From Hymenolepis diminuta (Eukaryota > Platyhelminthes > Cestoda > Cyclophyllidea > Hymenolepididae): a stretch of DNA of 64,000 nucleotides. The position numbers were made by a program, and so were the translations under genes. Positions within the stretch are counted from its first letter, which is position 1, and each line of letters opens with the position of its first letter. The stretch lies in NCBI GenBank assembly GCA_900708905.1, contig CAADRB010000004.1:2731685-2795684 (forward strand), given 5' to 3'. Below the pieces are notes generated by a model. That model did not search any database and had not been told where the DNA came from. It saw nothing but the letters and a program-made list of their open reading frames with translations. This document shows positions 1 to 12,424 of the stretch, one piece after another.

Positions 1-2417
1 GGCCTGACTACATAGAAAAGTAAAAGCCAAATTATTAGATTGTGAGTGAACATAATTACCAATTGTACTACTTTACTATGAATAATTTTCATAAGATAAC
101 TAAAAGAAATGAGCCCGACTTCACGAGGTATTTGTAGAAGCGCTTTAACTTTATTTAAGAATTTAGTACACCGTATTCTAATGATTTCGTAGGAAAATGC
201 TCAATCACACTTGAATTAGTAATCTTCATCAGTGACAATCTCCTTAATAAGCAAACATCCTCCCCTCATTGTCTACTTGATCTGTCTTTTTATTCTATCA
301 TTAACCTTGGATCACTAGCTGACCTCAACCTAATTCGACTATCTGTTAACACTTATGCCTTAGATTAAACACAGTCCCTTCTATAAGATGGACATTTAAC
401 CAAACCAGATATATTGTTAGTAGTCTAAAACCATGGACTTCTCAGTTTACAAGAAAAAGCCAAAAGTCGCAATACCGGTTAATATGTGATGTTGTTGGGA
501 TAGTTTTCATTTGAGAAAATTTAAGAAATAACACATTTTAGCACTAATCTGTTTCAATTTGAATACCAAATTGATTTTACTTGCCAAAAATGAATGAAAA
601 ATATTCACAAATGCAATCTCTATTTTTTAACTTACATATTGGCTGTACTTGCTCTTCCTGTGGAAACTGTCCACCAAATCCGTTGAAAACTTGCCAGAAC
701 ATAATTTGCCAACCAGTTTATTATTGAATTAGATTATTCGAATCAACAACGTGTGCTCGGAACAAATCTATCGAAAATGAGTTAAATGTGTTAAATTGTC
801 AAGGCTGGTTTAATTTGAATGAACAATAATAAAATTAATATCTTTTGAATTTGGATTAACCTGATGTAAGGTCATGATGGCTTGAAGTCTGTTTGCAATA
901 ATTACGCAATTGTTTGTTTTATCACTGAAATATAGTCAAAAGTTGGATGCCCTGATTATTAGTCAGTTTAAATCGTCCTATTTAATTCAATAATGACACT
1001 TTTCCTAGAATCACTCCTGTGATTCAATTTGTAGATGTGTGGAGAACCTTCAATAGATTTTTGTTCGAAGTAACATCTAAATTAGAATAGTGATTTGATA
1101 GTACGTCAACAAACAAACAGAGCTCATGCTTCGATTGGGAGGAAAAATCTACTCCCGCGATCGTCACTTTTATCAATATGCAGCGGAAGAATATTGAAAT
1201 AAAGACGCCTAACTTAGCAGATATTTTGCATTAGGCATTAGTTATCAGTAAATGTCGTTGCTAAAGACAAAGATCGATTAACACTCATATAGTGATCTTG
1301 AAGAATGGGATTTAATTCTTGCAAGGTAAAGATTTCTATTGAACTTGAGTGGTGATTTTCGTCTCTTTGTACTTAAGACCTCTCTGATCCGAAATATCTG
1401 GAGAATTTTAACTGGAAACTGTTTGGTGAATAATTTTACCGGATTTCAGCATGTGACGCACAATGATTGATATTCTTTTCCCTCTTTTTAAATCACTTAT
1501 TTCATAAGTGGTCTTTTGGCCTCTTGATCATCCATCAGTTCCACTCACAGTGTGTTGACGCTAGCTATACTTGCTAGCTTACTTTTCTCTCTTTCTCATT
1601 ACATACGGTACTTCAATTTATCTTTCCCGTCCCACTAAACCCTTTTTTCTGATTTTAAAATGGCTCCTTTTTCCTGTTAGTCCTTAGGAAGATCATTAGG
1701 CTTGTAACGAGATATTCCGAAGCCTAAGTTGGTCAATCCAGCACAAAGAGCTTTACTTTAACTTCTTTTTGCTCGAAACTGCATCTCCATAGCTTAATAT
1801 AGATTACACTAACTTTCCTTCAATATCTCTCAAATTTTTAACACTTAAAACGATTTTACCTAAAGGAGGTTTGAATGCTATCCTCCTTTTAGTCATCCGT
1901 AAAAATTGGGCAGATCAAATTATTGAATATTTGACCATCTTTAGGGTGCATTAATTCAACAACCATAATTTAGCATTATTTATTTTCTCTTTGAAGGAAA
2001 AATTATAACACTGAACTATGTATACCCTTCAGAACTTGCAGTTAGGCTAATTCGTGGCCATGGAAACACATTTTACATCAAAATGATAAAGGTTTATCAT
2101 TTAAAAGGTGACTAGTTTTTTTCAGAGTCGTTTGACAATCTCTCTAGTCAATCACAATTACTGAATAGCTTACCCCTGAAATACGTTACTTAATTCTTAA
2201 TTTGTAGCAAAACGAGTTTTCTGACAATTTATTCTGCAGAAAGTGAAAAAGATTATCAATTTTTTCTGATTGAAAACGAAACAATTGACTTCTGAAGCAC
2301 ATCAAAGAGAGTGTTAATAGGAGTTGACTTGGATGGAAGTGATGTATTCTTGGGTTATTTGTCGGATTAAATCGCATTCTATCATCCCTACTTTTGATCG
2401 GAACCATTAAGCGTGGT
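1..2417. other. Non-coding, no gene seen
   Basis: AT-rich sequence without a convincing coding exon on either strand. A pyrimidine-rich stretch with a 'ttaggaagatcattag' motif near 1683 recurs near 51910, so part of 1490-1760 is probably a degraded repeat. Nothing else was identified. Confidence 0.5.
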
Positions 2418-2512
2418 AGTTGACACCCATCACTGGACACGCAACAATGAGAACTAATCTCGTAACCTCTGACTTAGCAGACGTCTACGCTGTCCCTCGT
2501 GTCACCTACCTT
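2418..2512 (-). repeat. tRNA-derived SINE, head fragment (copy A)
   Basis: Read on the minus strand this contains 'gtctgctaagtcagaggt' followed by a degenerate B box and then the 'gtgtccagtgat' motif that follows the head in other copies in this window. It is a short, mutated copy of the tRNA-like SINE family described for 27583-27783. Confidence 0.55.
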
Positions 2513-2744
2513 GAATAATTTCGCACACATTTGATTAATCCAGTGTGCTAGATTCTTCTGAAAATTATGAATCCTAAACTTACGCATTTTAACTTAATGA
2601 TAGAATGCACCTTAAACGTTCATTTGAAAGTTATGTTTAGTGAATTTTAAACAGTGAAAATACGACAAAATGCAATCAATCTGAAAAACTTCCCAGATCC
2701 ACTAGAGCATGCGTCCACAACACTTGAGTTGAATAAAAGAAGGA

Positions 2745-2925
2745 TATAGGATATCCTATGTAATCTTACGAAAGATTTGCATCCTACTACCTCGCTCATG
2801 TTGACCAAGATTAACCAGTACCGTCGACCACCCAAATCACTGAATTGCCGCCGATGGGCATTGATCTCGTGATCTCCGATTTAGCAGACGTGCCTGCAGA
2901 ACACTGTGCCAACGACGTAACTAAG
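2745..2925 (-). repeat. tRNA-derived SINE, head plus variant body (copy B)
   Basis: On the minus strand it carries 'cgtctgctaaatcggagat' with 'cacgagatcaatgcccat' (B-box region), then 'cagtgatttgggtggtc' and a body ending near 'gtagtaggatgcaaatct'. This body differs from copies C, D, E and L, so there are probably two subfamilies sharing one head. The last motif recurs near 8125, where it is joined to a TTA-rich tail. Confidence 0.6.
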
Positions 2926-4523
2926 TTGGTATAAATTTGTTATATACATTGAGACAGACGCTATGAAAGAAAATATGTTATACCATATAAACAAAGTGCC
3001 ACCTAGACAATACATATCTTATGCATAGAAAAGGAGAATACTAAACGATTGTCCAAAAAGGATAATTCTTTCATTAATCAAATCAAGGCATTAATCAAAG
3101 TGGGAGAAGAAAAAGGAAAATTTTTACGTTCTGCATTAGAATTTTTATTGATAAAAGGCTGGTCTAATTTTATATAACTATTAATAAAAGTAATTACTAA
3201 CTTCACTTTCATTAATTATTTTAAACTTTCTTTTGCTATACCTACTTGCATTTCAGAATTTCAGTTTCACCGCGTTTTTTACATGAGAATATTGTAGAAA
3301 ATTCTGTTTCAAGTTTCTAAAACCCCATATTTTTAATCTTGTTAACCCCAAAAGGTAATTATTTTGAAAGTGGATTTAAATATAAAGTGCTCAGTACTTG
3401 TTTAAATCAACTAGGACTTCCCGTGTCCAACTTTCGGTTGTAATAAGCAAGGGATAGTTGAAACACCCCATATTAGAGTTTCATCCTTTGTGTGGACATC
3501 GGGTCCAGTGCAAGCCTCTTCAAATGATCGTTTATAAAAGCAACAGCATATGTTCTTCGGAATGAGAAGAGAAGACGTAATTACCCCGAATCCGATGAAC
3601 CAGATATTCTCACACTTTCCCGAAACTATTTTCTCCCTTCTGTAGCTCTGTAATCCTTTGTCCAAATAGTACATTACATGTAAGCCTTATTAATAGACAG
3701 ACAAATGTAAACTAACTGGGAATTTTATATTTTTTAAGGGAATTATTAACAGCTTATGTCTAGCCAGTTATTTGAACCATTGGTTAGTTTATTTTCAATG
3801 CTGAATAGTCCGCATATATGCATTTATTGGTAAGTATTTATGTAAGCAGTAAAATTACTCGACTTTTTCTATCACATTTATCGGATCTGATTACCTTTAA
3901 AATTGTTGTAGCCTTATGGCCTCCCAAATAGTCACCATTCTCTGAATTGAACATTAACACGGGATTAAGCGGTCTTTCCCTATTTATTCCAAACCATGCC
4001 AGCAACGACTCACAATTTTAGTGCCTTTTGACAATTATGCAAAATTCGTAAATAATTTGTAATAAACATGTAAAACTGTAAACTGATCCAGTAACTTTTT
4101 AATAGAGAATGAAAGCGATTGGAATATAGTCAAGGTATTGTTACTGCGCGTAAGATTTGAAGACGGGAATGAAGGAATAAAATCTGATGATCCACAATAG
4201 GATGGTAAATCCGAAGATTGTGGTGAGGTTGCTATTGGAGCAGGTACTGAAACGTTTCTTCCCGGTCGAACGGTACTCATTAAATATCCAATAGGCACCG
4301 ACTGATAACTTAAATTTTTCCTGGAAATTAATGTAATTCATTGAATCGGTAATTATTATTATCTATGACAAAGCAAATAATAACAATTTTAAATCATGCA
4401 GAGCGCCAATATCAGAAAGTTTTTGTGGTAAATCGAGAATCATAGCCATACTGCATCTGGACTCTGAAATCATCAGGATATCTGCGTTTTAGTTTGCCTT
4501 CATATTCCTTATTATCACTAAAT

Positions 4524-5040
4524 TTACATTCTGACTGGTGTGCTTTCAAATGATTTCGCAATCACCCTCTTTTCACAGCTCTTGTAGCAGCCATTCATTG
4601 AACAAGAAAATCTCTCAATTTGGGAAATGTCTGCATTTCGATGATTGTTTGTTCGCCAGTGTCTTCTCATCTCACATGCGTTTGCTAAGAGTCGATGACA
4701 CTGAGCGTCCATGCAGACTATTTTCATTTTTCTCACACCGTTTACTTGGGGTTGGTGTTCTAGTAAGCGCAGAATGGAGTTCTTATCAAGATACTGCATC
4801 CAAACCACACCCTTTTTCTTGCCGAACTCCTGCTTCACATATGCATTGAGCTTCCTTAGTCAGCTCTTTGTATGAGAAATTTTAGATCTTCCTAATTTCG
4901 GTAATTGGGAGCTCAATAAATATTTAGCGATAGTATCACCTTTATTGTGCAGACTTGCGCAGAGGCTAAGCCTACGCTTCCGTAATTGTGCGGTGAGATT
5001 TCTTAGAGGAACATTTTCTGCCAGCATTTTAACACTCATT
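4524..5040 (-). pseudogene. LINE C-terminal region with zinc-finger-like cluster
   Basis: Downstream of the reverse transcriptase the minus strand keeps two open pieces. The last runs from 4838 to 4524 and holds basic and tryptophan-containing sequence (EFGKKKGVVWMQYLDK, EMRRHWRTNNHRN). It ends in RFSCSMNGCYKSC, which looks like the start of a C2H2 finger with the histidines lost. Such C-terminal fingers are common in LINEs. An exact 19-base match to its EMRRHW-coding part occurs on the plus strand near 37385. Confidence 0.65.
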
Positions 5041-5179
5041 TGTCATCTGCTCTACAGGCCCAGCATCATCCACCAAGCCGTGTTTTGAATGGTCTTTAAC
5101 TCTTCATTCTTATCTCTTACGATAGACAATTGTAGACACGTCGTAAAGAAGAACAGTCTCGACGAATTTTTCATATGGT

Positions 5180-6018
5180 TTTTCTGAATTTTGATAGGAA
5201 GTAATTTTGGTCTTTGAACTGTCTTTTGGCCTTCAGGATATTAAGTCGTACGTCAGCATCAGCCAGGCTTTTATCATCTGCAGGGAGCCAAGATATGTAG
5301 AGGAACACATTCGATATATTCTTTGTTTATCGAACTGAAGACACGACTGTTCCAGACCTGAACCTATGTACATCCAGACTGTTTTTTTTCCTACACCATT
5401 CTCATGGCATGTTTGCTGACTATTAAGTTGCATCTCCGTAGAAATTTTTCAACATGCCCTATGGAATTAGTAATAAAACACGTGGTCCATATATTCACTT
5501 GCTCCATTGACCACTCCCATCCTACAGAACTCACGAGTTTGGCTTTACAATTCTCGCAGATCGTGTAGACTTCCCCTATTATAAGTTGGAATAATGATAA
5601 AGAGCATAGGACCCTCTTTGGATCCTTGTCTGACGCCCCCCTCCATAGAAAATAGTTCACCTGAGTCCTTTGTGTGACCTTGTGGGACATCTAGGGTATG
5701 TCTAAATCACTTGGCAATTTTCCAGATCAACTTTAGTTTACACAGTCTTGTTAAAATCGTAGGCATGGATAATAAATCAAAAACTTTCTTTAAGTCGACA
5801 AAGGTAAGTACTGTTTCAAGATGTCGATCAACAGCTACCTTAATTACTCTTCTTACGGCAAGAATCATTATTTCTGTGAATATTTCAGCGTAAAATTGTT
5901 TTCCTGTGCATAAATCAAGCCTTCCACGAACCACCGATATAAAGTATTCAAGAAAGAAAGTACTTCGGAAGTTAGCTGGGCCAGTTCTTATCGCCTTATC
6001 TTTGAAAATACTGATCAA
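5180..6018 (-). pseudogene. LINE reverse transcriptase relic
   Basis: The minus-strand frame at 6018-5707 contains AVDRHLETVLTFVDLKKVFD, the usual start of the LINE reverse transcriptase palm with its first aspartates. A second frame (5690-5391) contains a decayed 'GVRQGDPLSPLLF' block, read here as SDKDPKRVLCSLSLFQLII. It then shows a destroyed YADD box (IWTTCFITNSIGHVEKFLRR). A third frame carries a YLGS motif near 5290. The catalytic YADD aspartates are gone and three frames are needed, so this is a pseudogene. Confidence 0.8.
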
Positions 6019-6519
6019 CTCAGCGTCTCCTCAGGATCAAGGTATAGGAATTCTACCCTATCAACAATCATTAAGGGATTCCAGTAAGTAGGTATCTAGT
6101 GATGGTCCGCTTCACTTATTAAGTTCAGATCGTAAGCCATTAGCTCCATGACTATTAGAATTTTTCAATTTTCCTTTTTTTCCCATTTTAGTACCTCTAG
6201 TGTCCGGTTTTTTTTCAGGCAGTTCTGTAATATTCAAGGCTACATCATATTGTACTGTCTGATAATCTGATATTTTAATATGTTTAGCCAGAGAGATGGA
6301 ACAACGACAAATTTATTTAATTTATAATTGACCATACTCGAGAGGTCGTCAGCCGAACTTCTGGATTCATTAATAGTTACCAATTCTGGAAATTTCGCGA
6401 AATTTTCTAAGTATATTCTTTTCCTATTCAATACAAGCAAGCTCGTTTTATTTCTGAATCTGTATAGCGATTTACCGTATTTATATGGTTTGCAAGAGCA
6501 TCCTGGCAAAGTTAGTAGT

Positions 6520-6915
6520 TAAAATCACCCATTATGATGATATTTTCGCATTTACACTTCGTGTTTCTCAGTACAGCCCCCGGCCGCCTATAAATTAATT
6601 CTTTCTCTAAAAGGTTGGGAGAGCAACTTATTGGTGCACGTCGTCCAATAATACCCAGGGATATACTTCCAGCATTAATTGTGAATGTTGCTAACCTGTT
6701 GGAAATAGCTCCTAATTCTAAAACGTAAATCGGGAATCATTGATGAGTAATGTAACAACACCAACCGGTATGGAGTTATTTTTACATCCAAAATTATAAA
6801 TATTAAATCCACTTTTTGATATTTCATCAATTTTGGTTTCTGTTAGAATTGTTAGGTTAATTTTTCGGTCTTGTAGTTGATGAGCAACAGAAAAGACCTG
6901 GCATTCAGTGTCCAA
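6520..6915 (-). pseudogene. LINE endonuclease domain relic
   Basis: From 6915 downward the minus strand reads like the N-terminal part of an exonuclease/endonuclease/phosphatase-fold LINE endonuclease. It begins with the QDRKINLTILTETKID segment and continues through a glycine- and valine-rich strand (PVGVVTLLINDSRF). After a frameshift near 6720 it continues through ISNRLATFTIN and ends at IIIMGDFN near 6530. GDFN is the usual catalytic-core motif of the family. A stop follows it directly, so the domain is dead. Confidence 0.8.
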
Positions 6916-8099
6916 ACTTTGGAAATTGGCCTTTCGAATCTCGACAACAGCACTTGAATTCAGTGTTATATTTTCGAATTTCCATTTGAACTCTTACTTT
7001 CATATCGTTTTACGTGGTTGGTCCTACTTATCCAATCTTTGGGTTTTCCAGATAGTTATAAAACATGAAAATGGGATTTGAAAATTTAGTTAGAAGCCAA
7101 ATATATGCGGAAATCTTACCGCTCTCAAGAACATTAATTAAATCCGTTATTGTATTCCTTGACATGTTAACCCATTGCAAATCGATGGTTGCATATTTTT
7201 GCCTTTAAATCCCAGGTCATTGATCCAGCATTGTTTGACCTAGGTGCGGCAACCAACCATAACGCTTGGGCATCGAGCCCTTCGGTAGTGCTATGCGTCG
7301 CCATTATTTTTAATAATTTAAAGCTGAGCGTTGATAGATAGTATACAAAATTAACATTTTTACCAGAAGCTATAATAATTGTTTAATAAGGGTCAAAGAT
7401 AATTATTTTATGCGGTGACATTTTTGACATTTGACCTTAAGGGCTACCGCTTAAATAAAGTGTAACTGTAATCATCTAAATTCATTGATTATGTAAAATG
7501 ACAGTATAATTTAAGAAGCCTCAAGCGATTTATCCTTAACTCTATCTAGTTAACTACGTGACTTGCTAATGTGAGCTGTTATGATTACTCAAAAGCACTG
7601 TACGTTTGTACGCAATAGCAATCACTCTTCAGTCAACGCTCATACGCTTTAAATACCCCATTAAAGCCAGTGCTCTCAAGCCTCCTTCTCGAGGTTTAAT
7701 GGCTTGGTTCGTAGTAAATCTCGTAGTGCAAATGTGGGATCAGCGCATATATATGTACTCAGATATCTCTCACTACCTATTGAGCAAAACTTTAAGAAAG
7801 GGAATGGAGTTTATCATTGTAAATATACTACCTGCTACTCAAACACTGGTAAGTCCAATAGCTTAAAATCTTTTCCCCCGAGACAAGTGTGTAAAGCAGA
7901 AATTAGACATGCAGCCACTCTCCTCACATTTTTTGCGCTGCCGGATGTGTGCTTTCGTACAGATATTCTAGATTCAAGGCTTCTCGACGAAATAAATAGA
8001 AAACATTCACATGAATATAGCCTTAAGAATCAAACATTAACAACTTAAAGATGGAAAAGATTGTCAAAATGCATGTAAAATTATATCACGCAGGGCTCT

Positions 8100-8180
8100 C
8101 TTCAATGTATTCGAATGTAAAAGATTCGCATCCTACTATCCGATCTTTAAATAAATGGACTTATTATTATCATATCGCCT
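8100..8180 (-). repeat. Repeat 3' tail with TTA-rich end
   Basis: It contains 'aaagattcgcatcctacta', shared with copy B of the SINE near 2770, next to 'aataaatggacttattatt'. This looks like the terminus of a SINE or LINE copy. Confidence 0.5.
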
Positions 8181-11099
8181 TTATTACCTGTACTCATTGT
8201 CCAAAGTAGTCGCTTTGGTTCTTAGAGACCGGATGTTTTAAATAATTTATAATGACTAATTTATAATGTCGCGAGCATTAACTCACCCCGAACCACAAGG
8301 GAAATATCTTGAAAGGTAAAGTTTGAAACATTTGAATATTAAAAGGTGAATAATATCCCTTTGGAAAAGTGCACAACTCAATCCACCCAGAATTTATATA
8401 AAAATATTTTAATATTCGCACTTCGTTGTATACTCCAATTGGAGACCCCGCTTCATCCCCTACTGGACTGTTACACCATTTTGCATATTCAGATGCTTTT
8501 CTATGATTTAAGCGTGTAAAGCCTGCCATAGGAATTAAATATAACGATTTATAATATGAAATTCGGCAGACCATTGAAATTAATAAGCAAGAAATTTTAC
8601 TTAGGGAATGGTGATTGCGTTAGGGTTTGGAGACTCTTTGTTAGACTATCGTCAAACCTACTAGCTCAATATCAATGGATATAGTAATTACATGAACAAA
8701 TACACGAATAGTTTATTCCCGAAAAGGAAGCTTCTCTTCTGAATTCCAATAGTTGACACGTTATGGATAAAACGCAATGGCAATTTTTAGCTATTGAAAA
8801 GAAAGTTGATATTAAATTCACTTTATTATATGTACGCATTATCTACTTCCAATACAGACAAAAGCGTAAATATAAGATAAACCACCTTTGTGAGTTTGAG
8901 CATTGACGCTTATCTCATTGTCAAAATCGATTAGTATTAACTTAATAATGATGATCCCCCATTTGATTTATTAACGTGAATTTTCATGATTACCCAAAAT
9001 CGTTCTTATCATTCATATTTTTCGGTCAAATAGATTTAGATAAATAAGATCAAAAATATTAACGATACCAGTTTTGAGAAAATTTAAATCTGTCAGTACT
9101 GCAATTATCGAATCAGAAGAAAGAGTTGAGAATTAAACTAATTTAAGAATCTCTAACATAAAACAAGATATTTGAACTCTGAAGATGAATTTTTGTACTT
9201 GTCTTTTGTGGCCTGACTTACTTTAAGGGCTTTTGATAGAGTAGGGGGTGAGCTTTCAGAAAATAAGATTTACATTCACTTATTTAATAGACAGCTCATT
9301 AGCCCTAGACGGCCTCGTCTACTTCATCCTCTTGGTTACAAACCAATTGCTTCTTAAAAGTATAGATTTACTGTTTGGCCCTATTTCATGCTACTGTCAT
9401 TAGTAAGTAGTATTTTAAACTCACTTTTGGGTATGATAATGGGCGGAGGAAATAATTATTAATGATTTCAATTTTGCGGACTTAGAAATGAAGTTAATTG
9501 GGAAAGAATACTAACTGAAATGTAATAAATGGAGCACTTTACCAAGGAAAGTTTTATTTATTGTTTTCAATCGGAGTAATTGACAACAAATATGTGCAGT
9601 GAACTGAATTTATTAAATGTAATTTCTTGTTGATGATTGATGTTATTCCGCTACTTGTCTTGTGTAACCTCTTTTCACTCTACGTAAACACTACCACTCT
9701 AAATATGATTGTAATCAAAAGCTCAGTTGAATTTCTTGATACGGACTAGCTCAGTCCCAGATGATTCTGTGATGGATGTTCGAGTGAATATATTAATACC
9801 AATTGGAATCTCTTATCTCGTCTTGTGTGTACCGAAAATTGGAAGACTTAATCAGCTTCACCGTACGTATCGGAGCTATGATGATAAAGCACATAATCGG
9901 TTTAGAGTTCAACACCAATTGGAATATATTCAGTTTATGCAATGCTCGACTGTAAAGGTATATCATAACGTATCTGGGATTTTTACTTTCAAACCAGACA
10001 AAGTATAAATAAAGATGAGCCCTTTAAAAGCACTATAGGGCTCCACACTTCATCGTTTAGCTGAAATAATTAAACAGGATTTGACGTATTTTTTCACGTT
10101 TCGCAAGTTTAATCGTTTCCTTCAATGTTCCAAGCGCCAATAAGAAATTGCACACAAGTTCATAAAGGCAAATAAGGCATAATGCGAAGGATGTATTTGA
10201 TAGGACTAATATTATATGGCTGAAGAATCTCAGCCAAGTTAATTCTAGTTCATACTGGTGTGAACCCCAGCAACGGAGAGGTACAAACTACAAACTGATT
10301 TGGAGTTGACTTCTATGATTTGGTATGGGGTTTAATGTGACGCTTGAATTATACTTTTGCATTCGATTTCACTTAAAGTGCTCTGAAAATTATTATGGTT
10401 TCTATAACTTTTGCGTGTAAGGTCTTAAGGGTCATTGCATCGATCCCAGCATGTACTTCTCTATTGATCTATCACCATTTTTGCACTCTAGCAACTAGTT
10501 TCCGAACTTCATTTTATACTGCTAACTTTGGTATGCTCATGAACCTCTTAATAGGCAGTAATTTTTTTTCAATCACCTCGTTGAGTACTAAAATCTAGAT
10601 TATTTTTTCAAAAATACATTGAATTTCTACATCTTTATTCAACGATATGACAAGAGTGCTTCTCTACTCTTGGCTGCTTTACACCAACCTGCCTCCCGAA
10701 AGACTTATTCTAAAAGGCATTTTCAATCAACTTTGATTAAAGAAACCGAAACCTGCATATGCTCTATAATTTGAATTAATTCTTCTATCCCACCTTGAAG
10801 AAAGTAATATGCATAGTAACTTATATATTGATAATGCTATCATTAAAAGTTTACACCGGTGACGTACACGTTTGCTATGTCGGAGTTTTCGAGATCACTG
10901 TTCATCCGTGAAAATCGGTGATGTTGAAGACCAACCACAATAGTTAATACTATTTATCAAGTCTAATATGGTAAACACTTTCCTCGGCGTGAGAGCTCTG
11001 TTAATTTAAAATGTTTACCTATCTCTCTGCTATGCTGAAAATGTAAACTGCTAAATATCGTACAAGAACACATAGCCCTCTCAATCTTACGAAGAAAAA

Positions 11100-11420
11100 A
11101 ATTTTTAGCGGGAAGGCCAATAATTCCTGATTAAAAAAATGCCCGTCAATAAGCACTGAATATCGCAGACAAGCAGTTGCTGGAATACGGGTGGTTTGGA
11201 TTTTAGAACGCGAACTACTCATTTAGTAAATATTGTGCGATCGGATTTCAAAAATCATATGAAGTAAAACACCTTGATACCTTAACGTTATCCCCAGTAT
11301 CCTTTTGATCCCTTTATCTCTTGTCAAACTTTCTGTTAACCAACTTTGGTTGCCTTCCACAATTAAACATTGTAATTTTTTGGTATTACCGATGGTAATA
11401 ATAGTGGGCTTTGGGCCACT
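11100..11420 (+). repeat. R2 repeat copy
   Basis: It shares 'gtcaataagcactgaa', a 'gaactactcatttagtaaa' block and the end motif 'ttggtattaccgatggtaa' with copies at 26950, 36200, 46400, 49230, 61550 and 63570. The family is unnamed here and has no coding capacity. Confidence 0.6.
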
Positions 11421-12224
11421 TAATAACAGGACTCTAAATTCAATTATTGTTAATTAAAATTGAATAAAACAGATTAATAAATCCTAAATTTAACTAACAA
11501 AGGCGAAGAATACAAATACTTTGTGATGTCTTAATGTTCAATTTTCATCATTAGACTCCCAGTGATAGTTAGCCAGTTGATTTAATTCAGTGGTTTGACA
11601 GAGTACTTCTATTTATTTATATTCGTTTTTCATAATGAGCATAATTTTCTAATCACTTAAAGAAAAATTTTAAATACGAATTATGAAGGGGAATTTTCTA
11701 TTAAGAATTCAATCCAATCATTATTTAAGATTCTGTTCACAATACCCCCATGTGCATACGACCTCTCATGCTTTTTGGTCAATGAGAGATATCGGCAGGA
11801 AAAAATTTTTTGATATATTAACTTTTCCAGACACTCATTCCTCAAATGCTGTCATTTCACCACCCAGATTTTGGACTTGTCATCTTCGCACATTTCTCAA
11901 AAGGAGATCAAATATTTTTGTTAGTTTTTTGGGCATTTACCATTCATTACAATGGCACTGAGAAGCCTAAGTTTCATATAAGTCTTGAACGGTGAGCATT
12001 CACTAGCCATCCTATAGACTTGGACGTATTTTCTCAAAAATTTATGTTTTATTTAAATTGATAATTAGAAATTAAAATGGTTAATTTAAATTTTGAAATG
12101 CAGTACAATTCAATGCGTAAGCTGTGCTACGAAAATTCAAATAAGATTTCCACGTACGTAACTCAAGTACGAATTTTGCTCTTTTGCCTTGAGGTTAACT
12201 GCATATGGACAGATGTTAATTAAA

Positions 12225-12315
12225 CCAATCATCTTCTCCTAACTTTCTCAACCAATCACAGCACAAACGATTTCATGTTCAACCAATCAGAACTGCAAAC
12301 TGCTGAAAAACCAAT
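12225..12315 (+). promoter_or_regulatory. Array of four CCAATCA boxes, candidate internal promoter of CELF
   Basis: CCAAT pentamers lie at 12225, 12252, 12283 and 12311, all in the same orientation and all reading CCAATCA, with centre spacings of 27, 31 and 28 bases. CCAAT(C/G)A is the core of NF-Y sites, and regular spacing of about three helical turns is typical of NF-Y promoters. The array ends 110 bases before the ATG at 12425, so a transcription start between 12316 and 12420 is plausible. Promoter function is inferred. Confidence 0.6.
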
Positions 12316-12424
12316 CAAAGCTAGAAATAGAGGCGGACACGTCTGCACGTTAGTCATTCGCGTACTGGGTTTAGCGTGTCTCCTCCGGATGTTTCATATT
12401 TTCGGTTTGTTCATCACCGTCGAG

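Larger units (their letters stand above)
4524..7306 (-). mobile_element. Degenerate non-LTR retrotransposon (RTE/CR1-like LINE)
   Basis: A broken LINE read from high to low coordinates. The minus strand opens near 7304 with a methionine-led frame (MATHSTTEGLDAQA). It then shows an apurinic endonuclease domain (about 6520-6915, with AHQLQDRKINLTILTETKI and the GDFN motif near 6530), a reverse transcriptase (about 5180-6018, with FVDLKKVFD and a decayed QGDP block) and a C-terminal part with a zinc-finger-like C-x4-C cluster (about 4524-5040). Stops and frameshifts separate all parts, so it cannot be active. The order EN-RT-C-terminus and the single-ORF look fit RTE or CR1-type elements of flatworms. 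The clade assignment is an inference; the LINE identity is well supported. Confidence 0.85.
7310..12220. other. Intergenic region with repeats, no gene seen
   Basis: The open frames at 7704-8048 and 9727-10008 on the plus strand show no domain, no clear splice context and no match I recognise. The frame at 9727-10008 contains an internal near-repeat of 'accaattggaat'. A repeat tail lies at 8100-8180 and an R2 copy at 11100-11420. If the first two RRMs of CELF belong to this locus they should lie in or beyond this stretch; I could not find them by eye. Confidence 0.4.

Noticed and set aside
4035..4320. Possible minus-strand exon with a serine/proline-rich peptide
   Set aside because: The peptide has fair complexity and an acceptor-like site, but there is no clear donor, no neighbour exon and no recognisable family.
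7704..8048. 114-codon plus-strand frame
   Set aside because: No homology or splice context, an overlapping frame is open too, and it abuts a repeat tail.
9727..10008. 93-codon plus-strand frame
   Set aside because: It contains a duplicated 12-base motif and no known domain; it is probably non-coding or a decayed repeat.
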